Positions 25,678-33,741 of a stretch of DNA of 64,000 bases are shown here, piece after piece; position 1 is the first letter of the stretch; every line of letters begins with the position of its first letter. Both the position numbers and the translations under genes were made by a program. The stretch is from Agrococcus jejuensis (GTDB taxonomy: Bacteria > Actinomycetota > Actinomycetes > Actinomycetales > Microbacteriaceae). The stretch lies in NCBI RefSeq assembly GCF_900099705.1, contig NZ_LT629695.1, positions 3,336,079 through 3,400,078 of the forward strand. Reading direction: 5' to 3'. The notes beneath the pieces are model-generated. The model ran no database searches. It worked only from the letters and a program-made list of their open reading frames with translations, and was not told where the DNA came from.

Positions 25678-26799
25678 TCAGCCCGCGCGCTTCAGCCCGT
25701 GCAGCACCGCACGCAGCAGGATGCCCACGACGAGCGCCCAGAACGCCGCGCTCACGCCCGCGACGGCGATGCCCGACGCCGCGACCGCGAAGGCGGCGAC
25801 CGCGGGGATGCGATCAGCCGCGTCGTCGAGCGCCGCGTGCAGCGACGACGCGAGCGTGCCGAGCAGCGCGAGCCCCGCGACGGCCGCGACGACGCCCTCG
25901 GGTGCGAGACCGACGAGCGTCGCCAGCGCGCTCGAGCCGATGCCGAGCACGACGAGCAGCGTGCCCGACGACACCGACGCGAGCCAGCGACGCGAGCGGT
26001 CCTCCCCCGCATCCGGACCCGCGGCGAGCGCCGCCGAGATCGCGGCGAGGTTGATCGCGTGGCCGCCGAGCGGTGCTGCCAGCACGGTGCCGGCACCCGT
26101 GACGAGCATCGACCGTCGCCACGGCACCTCGAAGCCGAGGCCGCGCATCACCGCGACGCCCGGCACGTTCTGCGAGGCCATCGTGACGAGGAAGAGCGGC
26201 ACGGCGATGCCGACGACGCCGGCGAGCGTGAACGTGGGCGTCGTGAGCGCGACGTGCGGCACGAGCGACGACGCAGCGGGCGCGGCACCCGACGACACGA
26301 GGTGCACGGCGATCACGACGGCGGCGGCGACGAACGCGAGCGGCGCCGCCCACCGCGGTGCGAGGCGCAACGCGACGATCCACACGAGCACGACGGGTGC
26401 GACGGCGAGCGGGTTCGCCGCGAGCCCCGTGACGACGCCGAGGCACAGCTGCAGCAGCACGCCCGCGAGCATCGCCTGCGCGATCGACGTCGGGATGGCT
26501 GCGATGACGCGTCCGAGCCGCGGCACGAGCCCCGTGAGCAGCACGAGCACGCCGGTCACGACGAACGCCCCGACCGCGGCGGGCCAGCCGCCATCCACGA
26601 CGCCCGTCGAGACGAGCAGGGCAGCCCCGGGCGTCGACCACGCGACGGTGATCGGCAGTCGCGTCGAGAGGGCGAGCACGATGCTCGCGAGCCCCATGCC
26701 GATCGTCACCGCGAGCAGGCCGGAGGCCGCCTCGTCGGGCGAGGCACCCACGGCCGCGAGGCCCTGCAGCACGACGACGAACGCCGACGTGAAGCCCAC
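25678..26799 (-). CDS. BenE-family benzoate/proton symporter-like transporter (start uncertain)
   Basis: This 373-residue multi-spanning membrane protein of the BenE family shows LPITVAWSTPGAALLVSTG, AMLAGVLLQLCLGVV, VTMASQNVPGVAVMRGLGFEVPW and GGHAINLAAISAALAAGPDAGEDRSRRW. Substrates of family members include benzoate, but this one is unproven. The first usable start is GTG 26799, which cuts the first membrane helix. The in-frame codons upstream (PVAAGIVSGLVGFTSAF) match the conserved N-terminus but have no ATG, GTG or TTG before the fabG stop, which lies in the same frame. The true start is therefore unclear. Confidence 0.8.
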   Translation of the reverse strand: MGFTSAFVVVLQGLAAVGASPDEAASGLLAVTIGMGLASIVLALSTRLPITVAWSTPGAALLVSTGVVDGGWPAAVGAFVVTGVLVLLTGLVPRLGRVIAAIPTSIAQAMLAGVLLQLCLGVVTGLAANPLAVAPVVLVWIVALRLAPRWAAPLAFVAAAVVIAVHLVSSGAAPAASSLVPHVALTTPTFTLAGVVGIAVPLFLVTMASQNVPGVAVMRGLGFEVPWRRSMLVTGAGTVLAAPLGGHAINLAAISAALAAGPDAGEDRSRRWLASVSSGTLLVVLGIGSSALATLVGLAPEGVVAAVAGLALLGTLASSLHAALDDAADRIPAVAAFAVAASGIAVAGVSAAFWALVVGILLRAVLHGLKRAG

Positions 26800-26889
26800 G
26801 AGCCCCGAGACGATGCCGGCGGCGACCGGCGTGGTCCACGGGCCGCGCGCCGCAGCGCCGACCGGCGACCGCGGCGGCGTCGCGGCCGT

Positions 26890-27594
26890 CTAGTGCCCCA
26901 TCCCGAGGCCACCATCCACGGGGATGACGGCACCCGACACGTAGGCCGCGTCGTCCGACGCGAGCCACGTGATGACCTTCGCGACCTCCTCGGGGCTCGC
27001 GAAGCGGCCCGCGGGGATCTGCGACCTGTACTGCGCCTGCTGCGCCTCGGGCAGGGCATCCGTCATGTCGGTCTCGATGAAGCCCGGCGCCACGACGTTC
27101 GCCGTGATGCCGCGCGAGCCGAGCTCGCGCGTGATCGAGCGGGCGAGGCCCACGAGGCCCGCCTTCGACGCCGCGTAGTTCGCCTGGCCAGCGCCGCCGA
27201 AGAGGCCGATGACCGACGAGACGAGGATGACGCGACCGAACTTCGCTCGCAGCATGCCCTTCGACGCGCGCTGCACGACGCGGAACGAGCCCGTGAGGTT
27301 CGTGTCGACGACGTCGGAGAAGTCCTGCTCGCTCATGCGCATCAGCAGGGTGTCGCGCGTGATGCCCGCGTTCGCCACCACGATCTCGACGGGGCCGAGC
27401 TCGGCCTCGATCTGCGTGTACGCCGCGTCGATCGAGGCGCTGTCGGTGACGTCGGCGCGCACGGTCAGCGTGCCCTCGGGACCCTCGCCCGAGCGGGCGG
27501 TCACGGCGACGCGGTAGCCCGCGTCGACGAAGGCGGTGGCGATGGCGCGGCCGATGCCGCGATTGCCGCCGGTCACGAGCACGGTGCGGGACAT
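26890..27594 (-). CDS. fabG: Short-chain dehydrogenase, FabG-like 3-oxoacyl-ACP reductase
   Basis: This 234-residue classical SDR has a cofactor loop TGGNRGIGRAIA at residues 8-19, NAG in VVANAGITRD, the catalytic Ser in ILVSSVIGLFG and YAASK (Tyr/Lys), and ends with the FabG-typical PVDGGLGMGH. In mycobacteria MabA/FabG1 reduces 3-oxoacyl-ACP with NADPH; the same role is likely here but not certain for a solitary SDR. A GAGAGG ribosome site precedes the ATG, with a TAGGGT box further up. The stop TAG is directly in frame with the downstream transporter gene. Confidence 0.87.
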   Translation of the reverse strand: MSRTVLVTGGNRGIGRAIATAFVDAGYRVAVTARSGEGPEGTLTVRADVTDSASIDAAYTQIEAELGPVEIVVANAGITRDTLLMRMSEQDFSDVVDTNLTGSFRVVQRASKGMLRAKFGRVILVSSVIGLFGGAGQANYAASKAGLVGLARSITRELGSRGITANVVAPGFIETDMTDALPEAQQAQYRSQIPAGRFASPEEVAKVITWLASDDAAYVSGAVIPVDGGLGMGH

Positions 27595-27680
27595 GGAGAC
27601 CTCTCGAAGTGCGTTCGACGCCGCGGTGCAAGGGCGTCCTCGACAACCCTAGCCAGGCGTACCCTTGGTCTCAGGAACCC

Positions 27681-27941
27681 ATGCAGCACGACGAGCCGTC
27701 CATCACCGACCTGCCTGTGTCGCCGACCGAGGATCGACGCAGGCGTACGAGGACGTACCTGATCATGATGGGCATCCGCATGGTCTGCATCGTGCTGTTC
27801 ATCGTCCTTCCCGATTGGTGGAAGGTCGCGCCGGCCATCGTCGCCGTCGTCATCCCGTGGATCGCCGTCGTCGCAGCCAACGCATCCGCGTCGCTCGCGA
27901 CGAAGACCGACCGCGTCACGCGCAGGCAGATCGAGTCGTGA
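27681..27941 (+). CDS. DUF3099 small membrane protein
   Basis: This 86-residue protein has an N-terminal acidic tail (EPSITDLPVSPTEDRRRRTRTYLIMMGIRM) and two hydrophobic segments, VCIVLFIVLPDWWKVAP and IVAVVIPWIAVVAANAS, matching the DUF3099 pattern of actinobacteria. The function is unknown. ATG 27681 follows AGGAACCC, and a TACCCT box at 27660-27665 suggests a short leader. It is divergent from fabG. Its stop overlaps the next gene's GTG (GTGA), and SURF1 follows, so the three form one operon. Confidence 0.8.
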   Translation: MQHDEPSITDLPVSPTEDRRRRTRTYLIMMGIRMVCIVLFIVLPDWWKVAPAIVAVVIPWIAVVAANASASLATKTDRVTRRQIES

Positions 27942-28174
27942 GCATCTTCGACCTGGGCCGGATGGCCGACGCTCCCGAGTGCTCGTCGGCGGGCTGCCAC
28001 GACGCGGCAGCGTGGACGATCGCGTGGCGCAACCCGCGCATCCACCCCGAGACCCGGGTGAAGGAGTGGGCGGCGTGCGACGCGCACCGCGACCACCTGC
28101 GCGACTGGCTCGCGAGCCGCGACTTCCCCGTCGAGGTCGTCGCGTTCGGCACGACGGTCGAGCAGGTCGGCTGA
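27938..28174 (+). CDS. Small Cys/His-rich protein of unknown function
   Basis: This 78-residue protein has two metal-ligand-like clusters, APECSSAGCHD near residue 15 and AACDAHRDHLRDWL near residue 48, spaced like a zinc ribbon or zinc knuckle. A Trp-rich strand (AWTIAWRNPRIH) lies between. I recall similar short proteins beside DUF3099 in other Micrococcales, without an assigned function. It overlaps DUF3099 by 4 nt and SURF1 by 1 nt, which suggests that it is needed in fixed ratio with them. Confidence 0.7.
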   Translation: MSIFDLGRMADAPECSSAGCHDAAAWTIAWRNPRIHPETRVKEWAACDAHRDHLRDWLASRDFPVEVVAFGTTVEQVG

Positions 28175-28989
28175 TGCTCGCACTGCTCCGCACCCGCCGC
28201 TGGCTCGGCTACCTGGGCCTCGTGCTCGTCTTCGCGACCGTCTGCGTCGCGCTCGGCTCGTGGCAGTGGCACCGCCGCGAGGAGGCGCTCGCGGCCATCG
28301 CACGCCTCGACGCCAACTACGACGAGGCGCCCGTGCCGCTCGCCGACGTGCTCGCCGAGACGGATGACTACGAGATCGACCAGCAGTGGTCGGTCGTCGA
28401 GGTGTCGGGCGAGTACCTCGCCGACGAGCAGCTGCTGCTGCGCGGCCGCGTCCGCGACACCGCCGTCGGCTTCGACGTCGTCGTGCCGTTCCGCACGGAT
28501 GCGGGCAGCATCCTGCTCGTCGACCGCGGTTGGGTGCCGCCGGGCTCCACGTCGGCGGCGCCCGACTCCGTGCCGGCGCCACCGGAGGGCGACGTGACGA
28601 TCGTCGTGCGCCTGCGCGAGGACGAGGGTGAGATCGCCGGTCGCGGCGCCCCGGAGGGGCAGATCGCGTCCGTCGACCTCGACGCGATCGCCGCGACCCA
28701 CGACGAGCCCGTCTACACCGGCGCGTACGGCCTGCTCGCGACCGAGGACGGCGAGGTGGCCGACGACCTCGGCCCGTTCACGCGCCCCGTGCTCGACGAG
28801 GGTCCGCACCTGTCGTACACGCTGCAGTGGTTCGTGTTCGCGATCATGGGCTTCGTCGGCTTCGTGTGGGCGCTGCGCCGCGAGGCTCGCGGCGACGAGG
28901 AGCTCGAGGAGCCGCGCGAGCCGAGACGCCCGCGGCGCCAGTCGGATGCCGACATCGAGGACGCCATCCTCGACGGCGCCGACCGCTAG
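28174..28989 (+). CDS. SURF1-family protein (cytochrome oxidase maturation)
   Basis: This 271-residue protein has two membrane helices flanking an extracytoplasmic domain, the SURF1 plan. The N-terminal helix is residues about 11-27, followed by the conserved GSWQWHRREEAL. The middle has VSGEYLADEQLLLRGRV and ILLVDRGWVPPG, and the C-terminal helix is SYTLQWFVFAIMGFVGFVWALRREAR. SURF1 (Shy1) helps insert heme a into cytochrome c oxidase. The charged C-terminal tail (EEPREPRRPRRQ) is an extension. Heme A genes ctaA and ctaB are found about 18-20 kb away. Confidence 0.9.
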   Translation: MLALLRTRRWLGYLGLVLVFATVCVALGSWQWHRREEALAAIARLDANYDEAPVPLADVLAETDDYEIDQQWSVVEVSGEYLADEQLLLRGRVRDTAVGFDVVVPFRTDAGSILLVDRGWVPPGSTSAAPDSVPAPPEGDVTIVVRLREDEGEIAGRGAPEGQIASVDLDAIAATHDEPVYTGAYGLLATEDGEVADDLGPFTRPVLDEGPHLSYTLQWFVFAIMGFVGFVWALRREARGDEELEEPREPRRPRRQSDADIEDAILDGADR

Positions 28990-29003
28990 GGCTCGATCGC
29001 GCG

Positions 29004-29672
29004 CTACGGCGCAGGGGTGCCGTCGCCGCGAACCACGGGCAGCACCGTCGTCGACAGCGCAGGCACGCGCCAGCGGAAGCGCTCCGCGAGCAGGCGGAAC
29101 GCGATGACCGCGGCACCGATGCCCACGAGCACCCCCGTGGAGGCGACGCCGAGCTCGACGAGCAGCGCCGTCAGTGCCGAGCCCGCGAGGGCGGGCAGGA
29201 GGTAGAGCCGCGACTCGCGGCGCATCACGGTGGGGATGTCGTTGCCGAGCACGTCGCGCAGGATGCCGCCGCCGACGCCCGTGAGCATGCCGACGATCGC
29301 CGCGCCGACGGGCCCGATGCCCGCGTCGATCGCCACGATCGTGCCCTCGACGCAGAAGATGCCGAGGCCGATGGCGTCGAAGACGAGCACGGGGCGCGCG
29401 AGGTGCGCGATCCACCGGTGCAGCGCGAACACGATCGCGGCGCCTGCGATCGCGACGCCCACCATCCACACGTCCACGAGCACGACGGGCGTGCGCCCGA
29501 CGAGCAGGTCGCGCAGCATGCCGCCGCCCGTCGCCGTCACCACGGCGAGGAAGGCCATGCCGACGACGTCCATGCGCTTCTCGGCGGCGAGCTGGGCGCC
29601 GGAGATCGCGAACGCGAGCACGCCGAGGCCCACGAGGGTGGCGTGCACGGCGCCGAGCCAGCCGTCGATCAT
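29004..29672 (-). CDS. TRIC/UPF0126-family cation channel
   Basis: This 222-residue membrane protein is built of two repeated units, each with a glycine-rich AVVTATGGGMLRDLL or GMLTGVGGGILRDVL motif, the hallmark of prokaryotic TRIC channels (YicG-like). Seven hydrophobic helices can be counted. These trimers conduct potassium and other monovalent cations. The C-terminus (VVRGDGTPAP) is soluble. It is a single-gene unit with a leaderless-type promoter. Confidence 0.88.
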   Translation of the reverse strand: MIDGWLGAVHATLVGLGVLAFAISGAQLAAEKRMDVVGMAFLAVVTATGGGMLRDLLVGRTPVVLVDVWMVGVAIAGAAIVFALHRWIAHLARPVLVFDAIGLGIFCVEGTIVAIDAGIGPVGAAIVGMLTGVGGGILRDVLGNDIPTVMRRESRLYLLPALAGSALTALLVELGVASTGVLVGIGAAVIAFRLLAERFRWRVPALSTTVLPVVRGDGTPAP

Positions 29673-29678
29673 GCGTCG

Positions 29679-29684
29679 ACCCTA
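29679..29684 (-). promoter_or_regulatory. -10 box (TAGGGT) for the TRIC channel gene
   Basis: On the minus strand TAGGGT is followed by six bases and the ATG at 29672. Confidence 0.5.
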
Positions 29685-29709
29685 GGACCTCGAGGGATGC
29701 GCGAGCGGA

Positions 29710-31320
29710 CTACGCGAGCTCGATGAGCTCGAGGTACTCGGCGTTCCAGAGGTCCTCGGTGCCGTCGGGCATGATGAGCACGCGGTCGGGATGCAACGAT
29801 TCGACGGCGCCGGCATCGTGGCTCACGAGCACGACGGCGCCCTCGAACGTGGCGAGCGCACCGAGGATCTCCTCGCGGCTCGCGGGGTCGAGGTTGTTCG
29901 TCGGCTCGTCGAGCAGCAGCACGTTCGCCGCCGACACCACGAGCGTCGCGAGGCTCAGGCGCGTCTTCTCGCCACCCGAGAGCACGCGCGCGGGCTTGTG
30001 CACGTCGTCGCCCGAGAAGAGGAACGAGCCGAGCACGCGGCGCGCCTCCATCTCGGAGATGTCGGGTGCCGACGACACCATGTTCTGCAGCACGGTGCGG
30101 TCGACGTCGAGCGTCTCGTGCTCCTGCGCGTAGTACCCGATGCGCAGGCCGTGGCCGCGCTCGATCGCGCCCGTGTCCGACTCGGAGACGCCGGCGAGGA
30201 TGCGCAGCAGCGTCGTCTTGCCGGCGCCGTTCAGGCCGAGCGCGACGACCTTCGTGCCGCGGTCGATCGCGAGGTCGACGGCCGAGAAGATCTCGAGCGA
30301 GCCGTACGACTTCGACAGGTCGTGCGCCTGCAGCGGCGTCTTGCCGCACGGTGCGGGCTTCGGGAAGCGCAGCTTCGCGACCTTGTCGTCGGCGCGCACG
30401 GCCTCGAGTCCCGACAGCAATCGGTCGGCGCGCTTCGCCATCTGCTTGGCGGCGACGGCACCCGACGCGCGGGCACCCATCTTCGCGGCCTGCATCTGCA
30501 GCACGCCGGCCTGGCGCTCGGCGTTCGTGCGCTCGCGCTTGCGGCGGTCGGCATCCTGCTCGCGCTGGCGCAGGTAGTGCTTCCAACCCATGTTGTAGAT
30601 GTCGATGACCTGGCGGTTCGCGTCGAGGTAGAAGACGCGGTTCACGGTCTCCTCCACGAGCACGACGTCGTGGCTGATGACGATGAGGCCGCCCTGGTAG
30701 CCCTTGAGGAACTCGCGCAGCCACACGACGGAGTCGGCGTCGAGGTGGTTGGTCGGCTCGTCGAGGATCATCGTCTCGGCACCGGAGAAGAGGATGCGCG
30801 CGAGCTCGATGCGGCGGCGCTGACCGCCCGAGAGCGTCTCGAGCGGCTGGTCGAGGATGCGCTCGGGCAGCTGCAGGTTCGACGCGATCGCCGCGCCCTC
30901 GGCCTCGGCCGCGTAGCCGCCGAGCCCGAGGAACGTGTCCTCGGCGCGCGAGTACGCCTTCATGGCGCGCTCGCCCTCGGCGCCACCGAGCGCCATGCGC
31001 TCGGTCGCGGCACGCATCTCCTCGAGCACCGAGCCGATGCCGCGGGCGTCGAGGATGCGCGTGCGGGCCGTCTGCTTCGGGTCGCCCGAGCGGGGGTCCT
31101 GCGGCAGGTAGCCGATCTCGCCGGAGCGCTCGATCGAGCCTGAGAAGTCGTGGCCGTCGCGGTCGTCGGTGACGCCGGCGAGCACCTTCGTCATCGTGGT
31201 CTTGCCGGCGCCGTTGCGGCCGACGAGGCCGATCTTGTCGCCCTTCTCGACGCGGAAGGAGACGCCGGACATGAGGGTGCGTGCGCCGACGGACAGGTCG
31301 AGGTCGGTGACGGAGATCAT
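29710..31320 (-). CDS. ABC-F family ATPase (ribosome-associated type)
   Basis: This is a 536-residue protein with two ABC domains and no membrane segment. The N-domain has GRNGAGKTT, LSGGQRRRIELARIL and MILDEPTNHLDADS. A linker of about 80 charged residues follows (QREQDADRRKRERTNAERQ...AKQMAKRADRLL). The C-domain has GLNGAGKTT, LSGGEKTRLSLATLV and LLLDEPTNNLDPAS. ABC-F proteins act on the ribosome E site as translation factors or as antibiotic-protection proteins; this long-linker form resembles the housekeeping group. Its start lies 118 bp from the padR operator on the other strand. Confidence 0.9.
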   Translation of the reverse strand: MISVTDLDLSVGARTLMSGVSFRVEKGDKIGLVGRNGAGKTTMTKVLAGVTDDRDGHDFSGSIERSGEIGYLPQDPRSGDPKQTARTRILDARGIGSVLEEMRAATERMALGGAEGERAMKAYSRAEDTFLGLGGYAAEAEGAAIASNLQLPERILDQPLETLSGGQRRRIELARILFSGAETMILDEPTNHLDADSVVWLREFLKGYQGGLIVISHDVVLVEETVNRVFYLDANRQVIDIYNMGWKHYLRQREQDADRRKRERTNAERQAGVLQMQAAKMGARASGAVAAKQMAKRADRLLSGLEAVRADDKVAKLRFPKPAPCGKTPLQAHDLSKSYGSLEIFSAVDLAIDRGTKVVALGLNGAGKTTLLRILAGVSESDTGAIERGHGLRIGYYAQEHETLDVDRTVLQNMVSSAPDISEMEARRVLGSFLFSGDDVHKPARVLSGGEKTRLSLATLVVSAANVLLLDEPTNNLDPASREEILGALATFEGAVVLVSHDAGAVESLHPDRVLIMPDGTEDLWNAEYLELIELA

Positions 31321-31438
31321 GGCGGTGCCCAGCGGGTCGGGAGCGGGTGGCTGCGGCCGACGGTGGCCAGCCATCCAATGTACCGTGCGGCGCGCCGATC
31401 GACGCACCGGTGCTGGCGCAAGTCGGATGGTCGTGGCA

Positions 31439-31460
31439 GACTATTCCGCGCGGAATAGTC
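31439..31460. promoter_or_regulatory. Perfect 22-bp palindrome, probable PadR operator
   Basis: GACTATTCCGC is followed immediately by its exact reverse complement GCGGAATAGTC. The site ends 17 nt before the padR ATG, and the ribosome site GGAGG (31466-31470) lies just beyond. It would overlap any -10/start region of padR, so autorepression is the simplest reading. Confidence 0.75.
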
Positions 31461-31477
31461 GATACGGAGGCCCGCAC

Positions 31478-32080
31478 ATGCTCACTCCCCTGCAGATCGC
31501 CACGCTCGGCGTGCTCGCCGAGGAGCCCAGGCACCCCTACGACTGCTACCGCCTGCTCATGCACCGCCGTGCAGATCGCGTCGTGCGCATCAAGACCGGC
31601 ACGCTCTACCACTCGATCGCGCGCCTCGAGGCCGAGGGCCTCGTCGCCGAGGTCGGCACCGACCGCGAGGGCAACCGGCCCGAGCGCACCACGTACCGCA
31701 TCACCGACGACGGCCGATCGGCGCTCGAGGCGCAGCTGCGCACGATGCTCGCCGAGCCCGTCGAGGAGCACCCGCCGTTCCGGCTCGCGATCTCCGAGGC
31801 GCACAACCTGCCGCGCGACGCCGTCGTGGCTGCGCTCGGCGAGCGCGTCGCAGCCCTCGAGGCCGCCGCGACCGAGATGGCCGACGCCGCCGACGACCTC
31901 GGCAGCACCGACCTGCCCGAGGCCGTCTGGCTCGAGCTCGCGCTCGAGCTGCGACTCACGCGCGCCGAGGCCGACTGGACGCGCGAGACCGCCGCACGCA
32001 TCGACTCCGGCGACATCCCCTGGGATCTCGTCTTCTCCCCCGAGCGCCGCGCTGCCCAGCAGGCCGCGCTCGACGCCTGA
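31478..32080 (+). CDS. PadR-family transcriptional regulator
   Basis: This 200-residue protein has an N-terminal winged helix (LTPLQIATLGVLAEEPRHPYDCYRLLMHRRADRVVRIKTGTLYHSIARLEAEGLVAEVGTDREGNRPERTTYRIT), the conserved PadR GTLYxxLxRLExxGLV pattern, and a C-terminal helical dimerisation region (subfamily s1/AphA-like). The strong GGAGG 7 nt upstream sets the start. It lies 41 nt before an MFS exporter gene, the usual setting for a drug-responsive repressor. The palindrome upstream is its likely binding site. Confidence 0.9.
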   Translation: MLTPLQIATLGVLAEEPRHPYDCYRLLMHRRADRVVRIKTGTLYHSIARLEAEGLVAEVGTDREGNRPERTTYRITDDGRSALEAQLRTMLAEPVEEHPPFRLAISEAHNLPRDAVVAALGERVAALEAAATEMADAADDLGSTDLPEAVWLELALELRLTRAEADWTRETAARIDSGDIPWDLVFSPERRAAQQAALDA

Positions 32081-32121
32081 ACCCCGCGCTCCCCCGAGCC
32101 ATCCCCTTCGAAGGAACCGTC

Positions 32122-33654
32122 ATGTCCGACGCTGCTGCAGCACCTCGATCCCCCTGGCCGGCCCTCTGGGCGCTCGTCATCGGGTTCTTCATGATCCTCG
32201 TCGACTCGACCATCGTGTCGGTCGCGATCCCGCACATCATGTCCGGCCTCGACGCCGGCATCAACGAGGTCATCTGGGTCACGAGCGCGTACCTGCTCGC
32301 GTACGCCGTGCCCCTGCTCATCACCGGCCGCCTCGGCGACCGCTTCGGCCCGAAGCCCGTCTATCTGACCGGCCTCGCGGTCTTCACGCTCGCGTCGCTG
32401 TGGTGCGGCCTCGCCGACTCGATCGCGATCCTCATCGTCGCCCGCGTCATCCAGGGCCTCGGCGCCGCGCTCATGACGCCGCAGACGATGGCCGTCATCA
32501 TGCGCACGTTCGCGCCCAACGCCCGCGGCGCCGCCATGGGCCTGTGGGGCGGCGTCGCCGGCCTCGCGATGCTCGTCGGCCCGCTGCTCGGCGGCGCGCT
32601 CGTCGACAGCCTCGGCTGGGAGTGGATCTTCTTCATCAACGTGCCCGTCGGCATCGTCGGCTTCGTGCTCGTCATGCGCCTCGTGCCGCGCCTGCCGCTG
32701 CACGCGCACTCGTTCGACTGGCTCGGCGTCGTGCTGAGCGCCGCGGGCATGTTCCTGCTCGTGTTCGGCATCCAGGAGGGCGAGACGTACGACTGGGGCA
32801 CGATGCCGATCCTCGGCGTCGAGGTGCCGCTCGTCGGCATGATCGTCGCGGGCGTCGTGCTCATGGTCGCGTTCGTCGTGTGGCAGGCCGTCAACCGGCG
32901 CGAGCCGCTCGTGCCGCTCGGCATCTTCCGCGACCGCAACTTCACGCTCGCGAGCATCGCGATCGCCACGATCGGCTTCCTCGTCACCGCGATGGCGGTG
33001 CCGATCTTCCTCTACGCGCAGGGCGTGCGCGGCCTGACCCCGACCGAGTCGGCGCTGCTCATGGTGCCGATGGCGATCGGCGCGGGCATCCTCTCGCCCT
33101 TCACGAGCCGCTTCCTGCAGGCGCGCGACCCGCGCCTGTTCACGGCCGCGGGCATCCTCGGCATGGGCGCGTCGGTCGCCTGGTACGGCATGTGGGTGCA
33201 GTCGGAGACCGACGTGTGGCTCTTCCTGCTGCCCGGCGCGCTCATGGGCGTCTCGAGCGCGTTCGTCTGGGGTCCGCTCGGCATCGTCGCGACCCGCAAC
33301 CTCGACCCGCGCCTCGCGGGCGCAGGCTCGGGCGTCTACAACACCGTGCGCCAGATCGGCGCCGTCGTCGGGTCGGCGGCGATCGCCGCCGCGATGTCGT
33401 GGCGCATCGACGCCGAGCTCGGCGCGGGCTCGAGCGACCAGGTGTCGGGCGCATCGTTCGGTGGACAGCTGCCCGAGCAGATCGCCGGACCCTTCTCGGC
33501 GGCGCTCGGCCAGTCGCTGCTGCTGCCCGCGGCGGTCACGGCGCTCGGCGTCATCGCGGCGCTGTGCTTCGCGAAGCCGAAGGCGCAGGGGCAGCAGCCG
33601 CCGGCGCTCGCCGCCGACGACGCGGCAGCCGCCGCGGTCGCGACCGCGGAGTGA
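32122..33654 (+). CDS. MFS multidrug exporter, DHA2 (14-TMS) type
   Basis: This 510-residue transporter carries DHA2 motifs: DSTIVSVAIPHIMSGL in helix 1, GRLGDRFGPKPVYLTGLAVF (motif A) and RVIQGLGAALMTPQTMAVI (motif B), with about 14 hydrophobic helices. A proton-driven multidrug efflux role is typical of the family; the substrate is unknown. AAGGAA precedes the ATG. It is downstream of padR in the same orientation, so PadR probably controls both. A strong palindrome follows the stop. Confidence 0.9.
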   Translation: MSDAAAAPRSPWPALWALVIGFFMILVDSTIVSVAIPHIMSGLDAGINEVIWVTSAYLLAYAVPLLITGRLGDRFGPKPVYLTGLAVFTLASLWCGLADSIAILIVARVIQGLGAALMTPQTMAVIMRTFAPNARGAAMGLWGGVAGLAMLVGPLLGGALVDSLGWEWIFFINVPVGIVGFVLVMRLVPRLPLHAHSFDWLGVVLSAAGMFLLVFGIQEGETYDWGTMPILGVEVPLVGMIVAGVVLMVAFVVWQAVNRREPLVPLGIFRDRNFTLASIAIATIGFLVTAMAVPIFLYAQGVRGLTPTESALLMVPMAIGAGILSPFTSRFLQARDPRLFTAAGILGMGASVAWYGMWVQSETDVWLFLLPGALMGVSSAFVWGPLGIVATRNLDPRLAGAGSGVYNTVRQIGAVVGSAAIAAAMSWRIDAELGAGSSDQVSGASFGGQLPEQIAGPFSAALGQSLLLPAAVTALGVIAALCFAKPKAQGQQPPALAADDAAAAAVATAE

Positions 33655-33661
33655 GCCGAGG

Positions 33662-33691
33662 CCCGGCGTCCACCGATCGGTGGACGCCGGG
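33662..33691. terminator. 30-bp perfect palindrome after the MFS gene (terminator)
   Basis: CCCGGCGTCCACCGA is followed directly by its reverse complement TCGGTGGACGCCGGG, starting 7 nt after the MFS stop, and then TCCCCC. A terminator hairpin with a tight TCGA or GATC tip is most likely. There is no U-tract, and a dimeric protein site cannot be excluded. Confidence 0.65.
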
Positions 33692-33741
33692 TCCCCCGCA
33701 CGCCCGTCCCGTCGGCGCCGACGCACGACCACGCTGAGAGC

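Noticed and set aside
24943..27762. A 939-codon plus-strand open frame across serB, the repeat region, benE and fabG
   Set aside because: Its translation is Arg/Glu/His-rich low complexity with no motif, and it runs antisense to two clear genes. Long open frames opposite real genes are expected at this GC content.
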